Made by a program: the position numbers and the translations under genes. A stretch of DNA of 64,000 bases, taken from Lutraria lutraria. Taxonomy: Eukaryota > Mollusca > Bivalvia > Venerida > Mactridae. Shown one piece after another: positions 1 to 13,000 of this stretch (within the stretch, counting starts at the first letter, position 1; the number at the start of each line of letters is the position of its first letter). Below the pieces are notes generated by a model. It did not search any database, was not told the DNA's origin, and saw only the letters and a program-made list of their open reading frames with translations. The stretch is taken from contig OZ026834.1 of NCBI GenBank assembly GCA_964023205.1, forward strand, positions 45,389,909 to 45,453,908, read 5' to 3'.

Positions 1-1028
1 TACAGTTCTGTTGGTTGGCAAAACTTCAAATATATATTCTTTTTGTGACAATTCCTGTTTACTTGTTGTGTCTTTCTTTTTTGTAATGCATTTTTTTTTT
101 AACAATAGCTGGTTTATTACATTCTAATACACGGTCATTAAGTGGCCTGGATATTTTAATCTGCAGTGATACGTTCTGAGATTTTGTTTTATTCTTGAAA
201 ATGTTGAGATTTCATGGTAGTGGAAACCATTATTTTGTATGTTTTTTTTTGTACTTCTGTATGTTTTGTAAAAATATTTTTATGAAATTTTTATATTGAT
301 GCTGATATTTTTAATGCATATTTTTTATCTTCTGTTTTTGAATAATTGACGTTTCATTAAAATGGCAGGATGAAAGTTGAGACAATTGTCTTATTGTTAT
401 TTTTCCTGATATTTACACTTTACAGTAGCTTACCGTGACAAATATCTCTATATTAGTTTCTACTTTTGTTTGGTTCTTATTTTTTTTATAATTTTCACAT
501 ACATTAGGTACCGGTAGTTATATTTTATTACACATTTTGTTTGTTGAGTTTAAATTTTATGTTATCATGGAGAAGTAAGGAATGTAGGTGATACAGAGTT
601 AATTTACCTACCTTTCTGTTGAATGCAAAATTTATTAATCGTTTGAATATAAAAATTTGACTACTAGGTTATTATAGAAGTTTAGGTATGTATATGTGCA
701 TAGCAGTCTTGACGTGTGCTAGAATTTCCATTTATTAGTGGGTCCAGACTGGACTGGTTTGATTGTTTCTGTCCGAGTTTTCTGTTTGTTATTTACACTT
801 ATGGTAATTGTTGAATGGGAAACATTCATTTAATTGAATGTTTATTAACTGGATCAGGTTTAAATTGAAGATAATATTATATTAATGACAATGCTGCTAG
901 TATTGATTTCGGAGCTTAACTTAGTTGACTTTTGCTATATTTTTCACCTTGTCAGTGTGAATAATTGTTGAATAACTAGTTTCTAACTTTATCTTATTAT
1001 ATTGATTTGGGCTCTTTATTTTTGTTCT
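1..1028. other. T-rich non-coding DNA, no gene seen
   Basis: No open frame with recognisable protein similarity is present. The plus strand has a clear T excess and many short T runs, like the sequence downstream of the consortin-like gene in this window. This could be the 3' UTR or downstream flank of a plus-strand gene lying before the window. That is inference from composition only. Confidence 0.4.
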
Positions 1029-1275
1029 TTTTAGCTCACCTGAGCAAAGTTCGTGGTCAGCTGTTAGTATGCTATTTTGTCTGCCATCTGCCCATCCACA
1101 ATTCTTCTAAAAAAGTGACTTCTCTGAAACAGCTGTGTCAAATTTGAAGACACACCACTAGTCTGGAAACCATTTAACAAAGTTTCTAAAATAACATCCC
1201 TTTGCTCATTATTGGCCGGTCACATGTAAATACTTGGCATGTAGCTACAAGTAGGGGTCTTGAGACAAATTTGAT
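1029..1275. repeat. Dispersed repeat fragment beginning AGCTCACCTGAGCA
   Basis: It starts with the short palindrome AGCTCACCTGAGCA. A related end (AGCTCACCATGAGCAC) closes the longer dispersed repeat near 9590-9630. This looks like one end of a common bivalve repeat family. The 60-residue frame inside it has no recognisable domain. From 1276 to 2238 I see only T-rich unique sequence. Confidence 0.4.
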
Positions 1276-2238
1276 AAAATGGTATCCCTGGGGTCTATTT
1301 ACCACTATTACTTGCTTACTGCAGCACAAATAGAAATCAAATTTGTTGTATTGCCATATAATTTGTTTATCATGACTGTGAGCATCATGACTGTGAGCAT
1401 CACAGGGCCACTTGGTCCTCTTGCTTTAGTGTTTTCTTTGTTGAACGTTTTTCAAGTTAGCTAAAAAAAAACAATATCATTGCACGTTAATACTATTTCT
1501 GTTGAATAAAATAAGATATATGATTTCAAATTTTGAAATACGAAGATTCTCAGAAAAAAAAGTAAAATTTGCTTCTAATTTGAGCTAAAGACAAAAAATC
1601 ATAGAGTTCAGTAAATGCTGTAACTGATTATCAGTTGCTATAAGTACAGTGAATTATACTTGTTACTTTTGCTATCATTATCAATTGATTGGATTATCTC
1701 AATGATTATTATCTTTTAATTTAAAGCTAAACTTGTGAATATGGTTCTTTTGTATCAATTTAAAGATTTATTCTTGACTATAATAGTCTGCAGATGTAAG
1801 AATTAAAACAGTTAATCGTATTATGTAACAAATTTAAAATCTTGTACTTGTTAAAAGGAAGTAGAACTATGTCATCGAATTATGTTAAGGTATTGTTAGT
1901 TAATTTGTTGATCTGTGATTGTCAAATTTATTGAATGAATTTTTTTGAAGAGGTCAATGTCTTGTCTCAGGTAACTTGACAAAAAAAGTGTTACAAGGTT
2001 GGTAGGATGCAATTAAAGCTTCTATTTTTCTTTTCTATGTTTTGATACTTTTGAGGTACAATGTAAAATTCTTATTTTGTGAACTATTTATAAACCATTC
2101 ATTCCCTTCTATTTTTGTAATACGTGTACATTATTAATATTTTGGTTGCAATTTTTTACTATTTTTGATACGAAGTTGAAATTTCTTCAGTGTACAAGTA
2201 CATTATGTACTTGCATTCAAAACAGTGATTATAAATAT

Positions 2239-2516
2239 CAGGGGTGTCAATGTTCCTTATATATTATATATAATCTGCAATTCCGGATTTATCTGTTCTG
2301 AAAGAGCTGTACTTTCTGAGTAAAATGAAGTTATTTGATAAAAATATATCAAGCAATGACCAAGTGATGGTCAATTTAATCGGCTCTGAAGGATTTTCTT
2401 TAATGCAAATTGAGTTAAATCTGGAAACAATGTGGTTGAAGGCCTCTTGTTTGGTAAAAATGGTCAGCCGCATAGTTTTTTTCAGGACTTTCAATTTGGC
2501 TCTATTGACACCCCTG
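2239..2516. mobile_element. MITE with CAGGGGTGTCAAT termini
   Basis: The 278-bp element begins CAGGGGTGTCAAT and ends with its reverse complement ATTGACACCCCTG, a 13-bp perfect terminal inverted repeat. CAGGGG-type ends are typical of hAT-superfamily elements. No clear target duplication is visible, so the flanks have probably decayed. The short frames on both strands are internal MITE sequence, not genes. From 2517 to 3299 no feature is seen. Confidence 0.6.
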
Positions 2517-3299
2517 TAAAAAGTAGATGTGTATCGTGTCTGATAATTTTTTTTTATGTTCTAGTCAATTCCGTGTATATGTAATTTTAACTTCCGCATT
2601 GATACTGGTTATGTTATAACCAATATCACCCAATTGCATAAATATATTGGCTAACTAACCACTGGGTCAAACTTCAGGTTAGGTCGAGGCGTTAACCAAA
2701 TGTTAACAAAAACTTAATTACTACCTTTCTTGTACTAAACGGGTCAAACCCAAGCAAACAGGAGATCCAGATGGCTTAATTAACAGTAGAAGACACAAGA
2801 TCTAACTTACTAGAAATTATCCTAACCAAGCATTGATTAAATTTAACCTGTGTTTATGCAATTGGATGCAGATCTAAAACTTTGCCCTTAAATTCTTTAA
2901 TACTCAATTTTTCACCTGGTGTAAAACTTGGTCCTCCATTGTTTTGTTCTCAATATTTAAAAAATGCTAAAAATAGCAATTTATATGCAGGATCGAGTGG
3001 TCATTTTGCATATTGTTTGTGTTATTAATGATTATTAGAATTTCGAATAGAAGAAGACTTTTATTGTTATTATTACATAAAAATGATGAAAATTAGTGAC
3101 TTGTTTCAGTGTTAGAGAAATCTTGAATAGTAATTAAGTACTTGTAATCATTCTGAATTTTCATTAAACATGTTTTCTTTGACGTATTTGTTTATTGTTG
3201 CTTTATCATAAAAGTGAAGGTACAAGTTGACCATAAAAAGTAGAAGTTGACCATAAATCAAGTTCTGTTACCAAATTCAGGTTCTAGTTTGTTTGTATC

Positions 3300-3516
3300 A
3301 GGCTTTACACCCCTTTTCAACAGTTGAGTCGTATGAGGCGGACAGTTGACCTAACCATTGTTCCTAGGAAGAACCAGTACAAGACTTGCATCCTCCCTTA
3401 GCAACTGCTACCTTCTCAGTAGACACATGGTCGGTAGTGGGGCTCGAACCCATGACCCTCTATCAGTGAGAGGTTGCAGTGTAAGTTGGCGACTAACCAT
3501 TTGACCACAGAGGACC
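3300..3516 (-). mobile_element. tRNA-derived SINE
   Basis: Read on the minus strand, the head has an A-box-like TGGTCAAATGGTTAG and a B-box GGGTTCGAGCC about 60 bases later, the internal Pol III promoter layout of a tRNA-derived SINE. A related copy lies at 5636-5822 in the same orientation, sharing the tail (rc of GCCCCTTTTCAACAG). It is not an intact tRNA: the cloverleaf stems do not pair well and the unit continues into a non-tRNA body. Confidence 0.6.
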
Positions 3517-3660
3517 AGGTAGGCAGGTCAGGTGCAAGTTGATGGAATACAAGACGACTAAGATACGATTTGACCAGTTACAAGATTCAATTTGATTCCA
3601 TTACCAAGAAAATATTAAGCATATAGTCCCAACTTTCAATTCCAATTTTTCTAATTATAA

Positions 3661-3748
3661 ATGCTGTTATATCCCAGCAAACAGAGTTTGAGAGGGGGTT
3701 TATTAGAGTTACTCTGTCGGTTGGTCGTTTGCCGGGATATAACAGCAT
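3661..3748. repeat. Short fold-back element
   Basis: Two 22-base arms, starting ATGCTGTTATATCCCAGC on the left and ending GGGATATAACAGCAT on the right, are reverse complements with one mismatch around a roughly 44-bp loop. This is an 88-bp hairpin-forming non-autonomous element. Confidence 0.6.
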
Positions 3749-3817
3749 GTATAATTTAGAAAATGAAGAAAGAATATTTATGAAAAGAACAACTTGTTTG
3801 AAATGCTCATAATATTG

Positions 3818-4369
3818 TTCAAATTAAAATTCTGAAATTCTATGTTTTTTCTGTTTGTATAGCCTAATATAAGACCATTCTATATAGATATGAATTTAAT
3901 ATCATCCTAAGACAAAGAATCTAAGAAATATTGAAGAAATTAATTTCAGATTACGGCGAATTTTGCACCAAATTACCATACCACTACGTTCAAATTATCT
4001 CCCTTATTAAAAACCACAAAATGTGATTCTGACTTTATTTTCCTGTTTTTCTGCCTCAAATTATTAATTTAACACCCTTACTAATATCCCTATCTAAAAG
4101 TCAAACATTTATTTAGCTGATTATAATCACTAAAACGATATTATGTAAAGATGTGTCTGAGGACCGTGGGAAAATTAATTTTGGATTCAAAAGTCAGTAC
4201 GAGTTGCTTCCCTTAGATATTAGAGTAGTATGAACAAGAACAAGGAATGTTTGTTCACGAATCCTACACACTATGTTGGGTAATGTATCTCGAATTGTAT
4301 ATAAGTTGAAGTATATATAAGGCTATAAAGTGAGTAATTTTAGTGAGAAACTGCATCTAGTTAATTTAC
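3818..4369 (+). mobile_element. Dispersed fold-back element, copy 1 (partial)
   Basis: Positions 3818-4218 closely match 32190-32600 and, over the first 200 bases, 31155-31345. Positions 4210-4360 match the reverse complement of 31020-31145. The family therefore has a core flanked by long inverted arms. No coding capacity is recognised, so it looks non-autonomous. Confidence 0.55.
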
Positions 4370-4374
4370 TTGTT

Positions 4375-4545
4375 CAGGGGTGTGATTCTTCCTCCTTTCA
4401 GCTGATTTCCTCTTTTTTGTCTTAAAATGTTTGAAACAAGTGTCCAGATTCAGTCTGACCTACTCAAAAATGATGTTTTTGTAAGCATGAAGGGGTGGGG
4501 TTAGGGTATTTCAGCCTTTTTGCTCTTGGAGCAGTCACACCCCTG
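4375..4545. mobile_element. MITE, CAGGGGTGTGA ends, 5-bp duplication TTGTT
   Basis: The 171-bp element begins CAGGGGTGTGATTC and ends AGTCACACCCCTG. It is flanked on both sides by a perfect TTGTT (4370-4374 and 4546-4550). The ends resemble those at 2239-2516 and 41965-42119, and the latter also has a 5-bp duplication. The terminal sequence suggests a hAT-like group, although the classical hAT duplication is 8 bp. Confidence 0.7.
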
Positions 4546-4689
4546 TTGTTTATTCAGACCACATTTGTTTATAAAGTATCAAATTTAAATATTTCTTTAT
4601 GCATATATGGAAGACTACATGTTGTTTGTGTCTTAATAAATCTTCAATAAAAGACTTGTTTTTTTTAGAAATATGTCTGTGGCTGTCAG

Positions 4690-4752
4690 GGGTGTAGCTT
4701 GCCCTATAATAATGTGTAGGCATCTTTCTAGGGGGCATATTTTCACTCCATA
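4690..4752 (-). mobile_element. Terminal fragment of the fold-back element family
   Basis: This stretch begins CAGGGGTGTAGCTTGCCC, the reverse complement of the right end of the copies at 30934-31528 and 32190-32833 (ending GGGCAAGCTACGCC). Only one terminus is present. Confidence 0.45.
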
Positions 4753-5034
4753 TTGCCAGAGACGCATTCTGCAGCATTTGAAAATGTGTTATAGTCTGAG
4801 ATATTTTAGTATGAAGTTCTTACAGTTCTGTATGTACGTTGTTTATTTAACTTTAAGCTCTGGGTACTATGATGTACCATTCTTCCAGCCCCTAACCATT
4901 TTTTTTTGCTTTGTTCACATTGTTATTTTTTCATTTTAGGTTCTCAAAAAAAAATGACTGGTTTAGCTACAATAAACAACAATTAAAGATACAATGATAA
5001 CAGTGCTGGTAAGAATTTGATCATTACAACACTA

Positions 5035-5312
5035 AACATACATAATGTTATAGAATGACACTTTATGTACATAATGTGACACTAAATGTAGTTATAACCT
5101 GACTGTAAATGTATATAAAGTCACTTTTTATGTTTCAATAAATGTATTTTATGTTTCAATAAATGTATATAATGTTTTTATCATGACAGTAAATGTATAT
5201 AATGTTATAACCCGACATTAAATGTATATAATGTGATACTAAATGTACTTGATGTTATAATGTGACAGTAAATGTATATAATGTGACACTAAATGTATAT
5301 TTATATTTTATA
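5035..5312 (+). repeat. AT-rich minisatellite
   Basis: Diverged tandem copies of a phrase like AATGTGACACTAAATGTATAT alternate with AATGTTATAACCTGACA. The unit is about 30-40 bp. No protein meaning is seen. Confidence 0.6.
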
Positions 5313-5635
5313 ACATATATTTACTATACAGCACAACCTCTATATACCGGTACACTGAACATAAACTATGAACAAAAAGACAACATTACAGGGTTTTTGA
5401 TATTTTTATTACTGAATGCAAAACATTATGCAGAAGTGATACAAAAAACAAAAATCATATCACAGTGGATGTAATAACAACAACAGGTTAAATATAATAA
5501 TTCTAACAATTGGAATCTATAAAGCATATGCATTAGAGATAAATGCTTAACATAAATTCTATTAACTACAGTAGAACTATGCCAGTAGGTAGCACTTCTT
5601 TTAAGTACATTAAAATTTTGTTTGTTAGTTTATAA

Positions 5636-5822
5636 TGAGTTTTACGCCCCTTTTCAACAGTCAGTCATATGAACCAGTACTAGACTCCCATCCTCCGTAA
5701 GCGTTTGCCTACTTTCTCATATAAAAAGATATGTTTGATAGCCAGACTCGAACCCACGATCCTCTATCCGAGAGTTTAGTGATTTGAAGTCAGCGACCTT
5801 AACCACTCGACCATGGAGGCAG
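5636..5822 (-). mobile_element. tRNA-derived SINE, second copy
   Basis: On the minus strand the head reads TGGTCGAGTGGTTAAGG (A box) and later GGGTTCGAGTC (B box), followed by the tail shared with 3300-3516. The head looks tRNA-Ser/Leu-like. It is degraded and not a functional tRNA gene. Confidence 0.65.
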
Positions 5823-6051
5823 GTTTCTTTTAAGTACAAAAATATGTTTTTGCGCAAGCCTATGTAAATCAAAAGCATATTTATTATTCACCAGTTTACA
5901 ATTATTAGTTACAATCATATTATATGATGTAAAAACAGCATCGTGTACACAAGTGATATTACAAGTATAATTTAAACAATGGTAAGACTAATGGTGTTTT
6001 ATTAGTAAAGTGGCAAGGTATGTGTTAATAAGGCTGAAAATAAAAAAAAAT

Positions 6052-6351
6052 CTTTGTTTGTAGTGCTCCGACCGACCCATCAAATTGGCCCCTACTTTTC
6101 TATTTTTTTTAGGTTTTCAAGTTCGTTTTTTTTGTAATCTGTTCGCATCTGTTCAGTCAAAAAAGCACTTTCCGTTTTTAAACCATACCAGAATATATGG
6201 CCTTTATCCAATTTTTAATACAGAGCAGACTACATGGAAATATTGTGTACATGTATTTGAAAATTGCCAATTATTTCATCAATGCAATTCAGAAAAAAAA
6301 ACACCTACCTACCAACCTCTGGAAATTAGGGTCGGAGCACTACAAACAAAG
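6052..6351. mobile_element. 300-bp MITE with 22-bp perfect inverted ends
   Basis: The left end CTTTGTTTGTAGTGCTCC... and the right end are exact reverse complements over 22 bases. Part of the right end is repeated directly after the element (AGCACTACAAACAAAG twice, to 6371). The 104-codon plus-strand frame across it is a by-product: it crosses both ends and shows no domain. Confidence 0.7.
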
Positions 6352-6814
6352 TTAGCACTACAAACAAAGTTAACAAACAATGTTTTAATGATGGCCTAAA
6401 TAGGCACACTTAGTAAGGTAAAAAATATACCACTTACATTTTGTATATCTATCATAGATAAACATCATCTGGAGATGACAAAATGAAGACTTAACAAAAA
6501 TGTGTATTACATAATAATGATTACTAGACGTTCTTAGTGTTATAATCTGAATTAAAAACTGGCAGTCATAAGCTAGAAATCTATGCTTTTAATAATATCT
6601 TGAAATGTTTAAAGCTAAAAAATGCCATTTATAAATGCCATTTGTGTTTGTAGAAAGAGTTCCATTCACTGTTGATACAAGGCCTGATCTAGAACTATAT
6701 ATATTTAATTTAACAAGTACATGTTTCACACCTGTGTACTGTCTACATGTTGTATTGCATAGAAATTAATCACATTTCCTGAGAACAGAAGCACATAAAT
6801 GTGGCAACTACTTC

Positions 6815-7058
6815 CACAATGAATGAATGAATGAATCAATCAATTTGACCAATCAATTTTATAGATCAATCAACCACTCTCTCAACTCTTCAATCAACTT
6901 ATCAATCAATTTATTGATCAATCAATGAATCACTTTCACAACTCATCAATCAATCAAACCGATCAATAAACAATCCATGATACCTATTAATGAATGAATG
7001 AATGAATGAATGAGTGAGTGAGTGAGTGAGTGAGTCAATCAATCGATCAATCAATCAA
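6815..7058. repeat. Compound tetranucleotide repeat (GAAT/CAAT/GAGT)n
   Basis: Runs of GAAT, CAAT, GATC-interrupted CAAT and GAGT units fill about 240 bp. The tract runs into the 3' end of the PLD3-type gene: on the minus strand the stop codon TGA (7053-7051) and the last codons lie in its edge. An AATAAA on the minus strand at 6915-6910 sits inside the tract and is a candidate polyadenylation signal. Confidence 0.85.
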
Positions 7059-10000
7059 TGTTGTTTTCTACGGTTACATTAAAATGACTGAGTGGATAGG
7101 TATATTGTGAATTCCAGTCTCTCTCAAATACATCAGCTAGTTGTTGTCTTATATCACTACTGTTTCCTAGATGACTTCCATTAATAGCCAGTCCTATACC
7201 TCCTGTAGTTAGAAAGTAGTCACCTGACCAATTAGATGTACCTGTAAAAAGTAAACATACTAATTTCATATGTGATAATCCAAGACCGTTCAAAGGTGTC
7301 TCAACAAGAGTGCCGCAAGTGATGCCAATGCTCGTCTGTTCATCGCCTCAGTGAGATCTATCCTTCTCTTCAAGATTTTGAGTTATGAGCTACATTAAAG
7401 TTTTTGCACAGACGCGGACTACACAGTGATCGATTAGCTTGACTTTCTATGAAAACAGTGGAGCTAAAAACTGAATCAAACATAAATACAGATGGACAGA
7501 AGCCACTGTAAAAGCATGAATACTTTTGAACATCAGTTTTTGGGCATAAGGCAACAGAAAATAAATTTCTAAATCCTTGTCAAAATTTTAGGTAAAGTGG
7601 GGTTGTATGAGCCTATTTATCTTATTTTTCAATTGGAGGTGGGTGCTGTATCTATAAACAAAATCTGAAAAAATTAGAATTCATAATCATGCCCATTCTG
7701 GGTCATTTTTGTGTCGTTGACAAAACCCTGTTTGAAAAAGTCTTAATCTTAATTTAAAAATACTGAAGAAGCAAAAATAAGATTAAAGACGTTAAGTCCA
7801 AATCTCATGTTTTAACATCTATGAGCCCAGATTCATGCCTATTTCATGACCGAACATATCAGCCTAGATCCATGCCTATTTCATGACCGTACATATCAGC
7901 CCAGATGCATGCCTATTTCATGACCGAACACATCAGCCTAGATCCATGCCTATTTCATGACCAAACATATCAGCCTAGATTCATGCCTAATTGCCTATTT
8001 CATGACCGAACATATCATTGCTAATAAATTTTGATCTCATCTCATAATTAAGAATATTCAAATTTAAAATTTTGAAACAGAAATCATTTAGATTCAAAGT
8101 CAGGATCAAGAACCACCAGAATGTTTACGTAATTTGATAAATTGTGTTGATTCACAACTTTTGATTGAACCAGATGATTGATGATTTGTTCCAGTATCTG
8201 GTTTTATAATATTCTATCCACCTACCAATATAAGCTGTTTTATCAGTGACCATATACTTGTTGTGATTCACTCTACAAAAAGGAATCTTTCGTTGAGCCT
8301 CGGAGTAGGCAGGTACAACAAATAATTTCTGAAATAAATGACATATTGTAAGTCTCAATGTATCATTTTGCAATAACAGAATAAAGACATAATTTAAATG
8401 TAAAAGTATACACTCTCTGGTCAATATATAAACAATGCAAACATTTAATTTATATACTAGTAAAACATTATCAATGATAAAGTGTTACCAACATCATTGA
8501 TGGAGATAAAATTTTGTATCAGAAATTTTATTTGTTAATACCTGTCACCAGTGTACCATAAAACTTTGATACTAAAACCAGCATTAGGACCAGAAAAAAT
8601 TGTCTAAGCATTAAGGTGGTCTTTTCAGTAAGTTGAAGTGTAGAGAATTTATTGGAAATAGACCGGAAATAAGTGGTCTTAGGATGTGGCCTTGATTAGT
8701 GGCCTGGACTTGTAATGTGGTGATCAGCATTTAAGTCACAATAGGTCACACTCTTCATTGATAATTTGACATAGCAACGATTTTTCTCCATACATGGAGA
8801 AGTTGCTGGCATTTTGTGGAAGGGTGAATTAGTACTGGTTAGAATACAGTCCAGTAAAACTGGTTAAGTTTAACTACCGTCGTATATAACTGAAGTAAGG
8901 CTGAAAAACAGTGTAAACTCCCCAGAAGCAAAAAAGGTTGTCTTAATATAGAAGTGGAACCATAGAATTTAAAGTCCCATAAGCATATAAATTATCATGA
9001 GCCTTTGTAAAATTAAGTGACCCGGGGTGGGGGCTAATTTTACCCCTGTGGCAATAATTTGAACAAACTTGGTAGATGTCCACCAGACAATGCTACATAC
9101 AAAATATGTAAGCTCTTGGCCTAAAGGTTTTAGACAAGAAGATTTTTTTTGTTTTCCTATATAAGCCTACATGTATATAAATCATGTGAATCCCGGGGCA
9201 GGCTAATTTTCATACAAAATATCTAGGCTATAGGCATTGTGGTTTCAGCAAAGAAGATTTTTTAAATTTTCCTGCATAAGCCTATATGAATCAAGTGACC
9301 CCTGGGGCGGGGCCAATTTTGACCCTAAGGCAATAATTTGAACAAACTTGGTAGAGGTCCACTGGACAATGCTACACACCAAATGTCTAAGCTCTAGGCT
9401 CAGTAATTTTGTGGAAAAAAGATTTTAAAATACCAGAATTTTTAATGAAATTAAATTTTTTTAACAACTTTGGTAGAGCTTCATGCAAGGAACATCCATG
9501 TAAAGTTTAGTTCAAATTGGTCAACTGGTTAAGGAGAAATTGTTTAAAGCAATTGTTGCCGCACACACGGACGAAGGACATCATGCTACTCAATAGCTCA
9601 CCATGAGCACTTTGTGCTCTGGTAAACTAAAAAGGCTTGTTTCGTCCGTAAGTATTATCTTGGGATAATATTAGCGATTGCTTGTTTTTTGCATATTTTT
9701 TTTACAGCAAGAAGTTAATGGGACTTCAAATATTCAAAGAAGCTCAATTCTTACCACATCTATATCAACATTTATATGTTTGTTTCTAAACTTGAGATTT
9801 TCTAGGGATTTCATATAGATGAACATTTCTGACCATGTATTGTTCCAATAACTGAATAAAAGTCGAACTTGTACACGATTATTGAAAGCAGCTGATCGGA
9901 TTGCATCGTCAATATCTGGCCAATATCTGAAAAACATGCAAAGCAGTAGAGAATTTTGGGCTGAAACATCAAATAAAATAATTCTATTAACATATTTTTT

Positions 10001-13000
10001 AAATTTGAACTTAATACTAATTTCATAGAATAAATATTACTATGATAAAACCATATTTATTTATTTTATTTCTATTTTATTGAATTTAATGCCATTGTCA
10101 ACATTATTTCAGTTATATCATGGCGCCAAAATTTTACAACTGAAGAATTCAAGATGTTACAACATTTGAAATACATTCAATACAATATAGACAAAAAAAA
10201 CATGTTTTTAACATAACTTACATTCTCGGATAACTGAATTGTGTAGTGGGAAAATAATCCATCACCGCAATATGAACAAACTTCTCAGCTGACGAGATTA
10301 TCTTTACAATGGTATTACCATCTTGTGAACGACCACTGGGACATAGGGGCGGAGGTGAACTCTGAAAATATAAGTTCTAGTTCATCATCGAGACTCTGAT
10401 ATCATTTATATACAGTGCAACCTATCAAAAGCAACACCATTTGGGAGTAGCAAAATTATGTTGTTATTGAGAGGTTGTCGCTCCAGATTAGATTGATAGC
10501 TGAATCAGTGCAGTGGGAAGAAATCATGCTGTTGTTGAAGGGAAGTTGTCACTCACTAGACAATGCTATACACCAAATATCTAAGCTCTAGGCCCAGTGG
10601 TTTTGGACAAGATTTAAAAAAAATTTCCTATTGGTTGCCATGGCAACCAGAGTTTTTAATGAATTTCTTTTTTAACAACTTTGGTAGAGCTTGATGCAAG
10701 GAACATCCATGTACAGTTTCGTTGAAACTGGCCAACTGGTCAAACACGGACTATGGACATCACGCGATGACAATAGTGCTCATGGTGAGCTAAAAATCCT
10801 TCTTTTTCCCTTTAAATAAAGTCAGACCATTTATCAAACCAGTGTAAGCGGCCATCTTGAATAAAGGCCATCCTGTGAATAAAGGCCACTCTTTTACAAA
10901 CCCTCATTGATTATTTTAAGTAATATGACCTCTGAATAAAGACCACCTGTCACCAAAGGCCACAATGTCTTTCCTAAGGGTGGCCATTGTTCACAGGCTT
11001 GACTGTACTTACAGACAAGTATGTATCATAATTAGTCCCATTAAAGTTGACCACCATTGGATTTCTATCATTGTACATGGTATCATATGATTCTGGCCAG
11101 TGAGCTGGGATCTGGGAATCAGGGGTAGCCATGTACCAATAAGCATCAAATATCTTCCCCATATCCTGTGCTAAACAATCACACTGTCGTACAATAGATC
11201 CAAGTTCCTTCACCTGAAATATAGCGGATTTCTTTGGTATAAGAATAGTATGTATTGCAGATGTAACTTTGTATCTATTTCATATAATTATCAGTTAACG
11301 GTCAATTCTCAATTAAGAGTCAAGAGTCACTTAAGTATAAAGAACATCAGCCTTACTGTACTTTAGATTAAATCTATTAATACAAAAAACAAATATACAT
11401 GTATCTATTTAAAAGAATTACAATAGACTTTTTAACACTTTTTTTTCTAACTTGAAAAAATATCAAATCATATATTTGTGTTACCTGAGTAAATGACCTC
11501 CAATCCAAGTTTGCACTACCAACATAGAAATGTTTCCTGTCCACGAGCCACATTTTTGTATGAAGAATTCCACTATGTAATAACCTGGTCAAATCTAGAG
11601 ATCTAACTTGAGCACCGGCTGAAATATGAGGTAAGATTCAGGTGTTGGTAAGTATATCTCATAAATCACACGCTGGTGAATGCTGCTCATGCCACTAAAT
11701 GAAACTAGTCATTCTTATTTCTGGATGCTTGAAGAAAATCGAGTTAACTAGCAGACTGTACAATGTAATAACCAAATCACATACATACCAAACAATCTTA
11801 TGAGTATGATATATCTAAAGAATTTGAAAACGAATTGAATTTCACAATTTATTATCATATTCACGAAACAGCATGAAAAGTGAATTAACTTTCTTGTTTA
11901 CTCTCATTTACATGATGACACCAATGACACAAACTGCTTACGTCAAATACTTTAGTTAAAATGAAAAGTGAAAAAAATTCATGCTGTTGTTGCAGGGAGG
12001 TTGTTGCTCAAGAGAGGGCTGCTCTGGACAGGTCAAACTGTATTTTTATTTTTAGACAAAAGACTTTCATTTTACACTTGAAATGGCATTTTGAAATTTG
12101 CAAAATATAACTTTCGTTTCTTGAGAATTGGTATCAAAGGCTTAAATTAGCAGAAAGTTTTGCTGACTTCAAATTATTCTCCATTAAGGGACATTTTTGA
12201 CCCTCAGATTTTTTTAAAATCTAGTGACCATCTTGAGAAACCTACCTTCTTTTGCAAGAATCAGTGTATCATTTATTGGTTTCTTGGAGTAACTTTGCAC
12301 AATCTTAATTTTGATTCCTCTCTCTTTACCAGCAAATATAAGATCCTTGAATAATTGTTCTCCCTGAAAAATGTATCTGAATAAATTAATAACTGTTTGT
12401 ACTGAAAATATCCGTTACCAATTTTTACAAGAAAGATTGAAGAGCCACAGGAATAAAATTTCAATTCAATAACTTCAACATTCATCAGTAAGCGCCAATT
12501 TCTAAATACAAATCATAGAACATAGAGAATTATTGTCAATTCTGTTTAGTAAAAAACAGAAATTTCACTATAAAGTAGCAAAGTTATGTTTTCAGTCTTG
12601 TAAACATGATCTTTATAAGGAATAGTCCACAAGTATCAAAATCAATTTAACATAATCAATTAATAAAAGTGATCTACTTCTATAATTATATAAATGATTT
12701 CGATAATAATGACAATCTAACAACAAAACTAATATCAGTAACAATAACAAATAAATTATAAAGTAACAATGACATAATAATCTATTTTATTATAAACAAG
12801 AAGTGTTTGTGAAACATGAATGCCCCCTAACGGCCAACTGGATAGTAACACCTCAATTTTTTACCTAAACTTAGGTCACTGTGTTCTTGACCTTCGACAT
12901 ACTGACCTCAAAATCAATAGGGATCATCTACATGTGATGACCAATCTACCAGGTAAATCTGAAGTGCCTAGGACAAATTGTTCGATAGTTATTGGTTGGA

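Noticed and set aside
6085..6399. 104-codon plus-strand frame
   Set aside because: It lies almost wholly in a MITE and reads through the inverted end.
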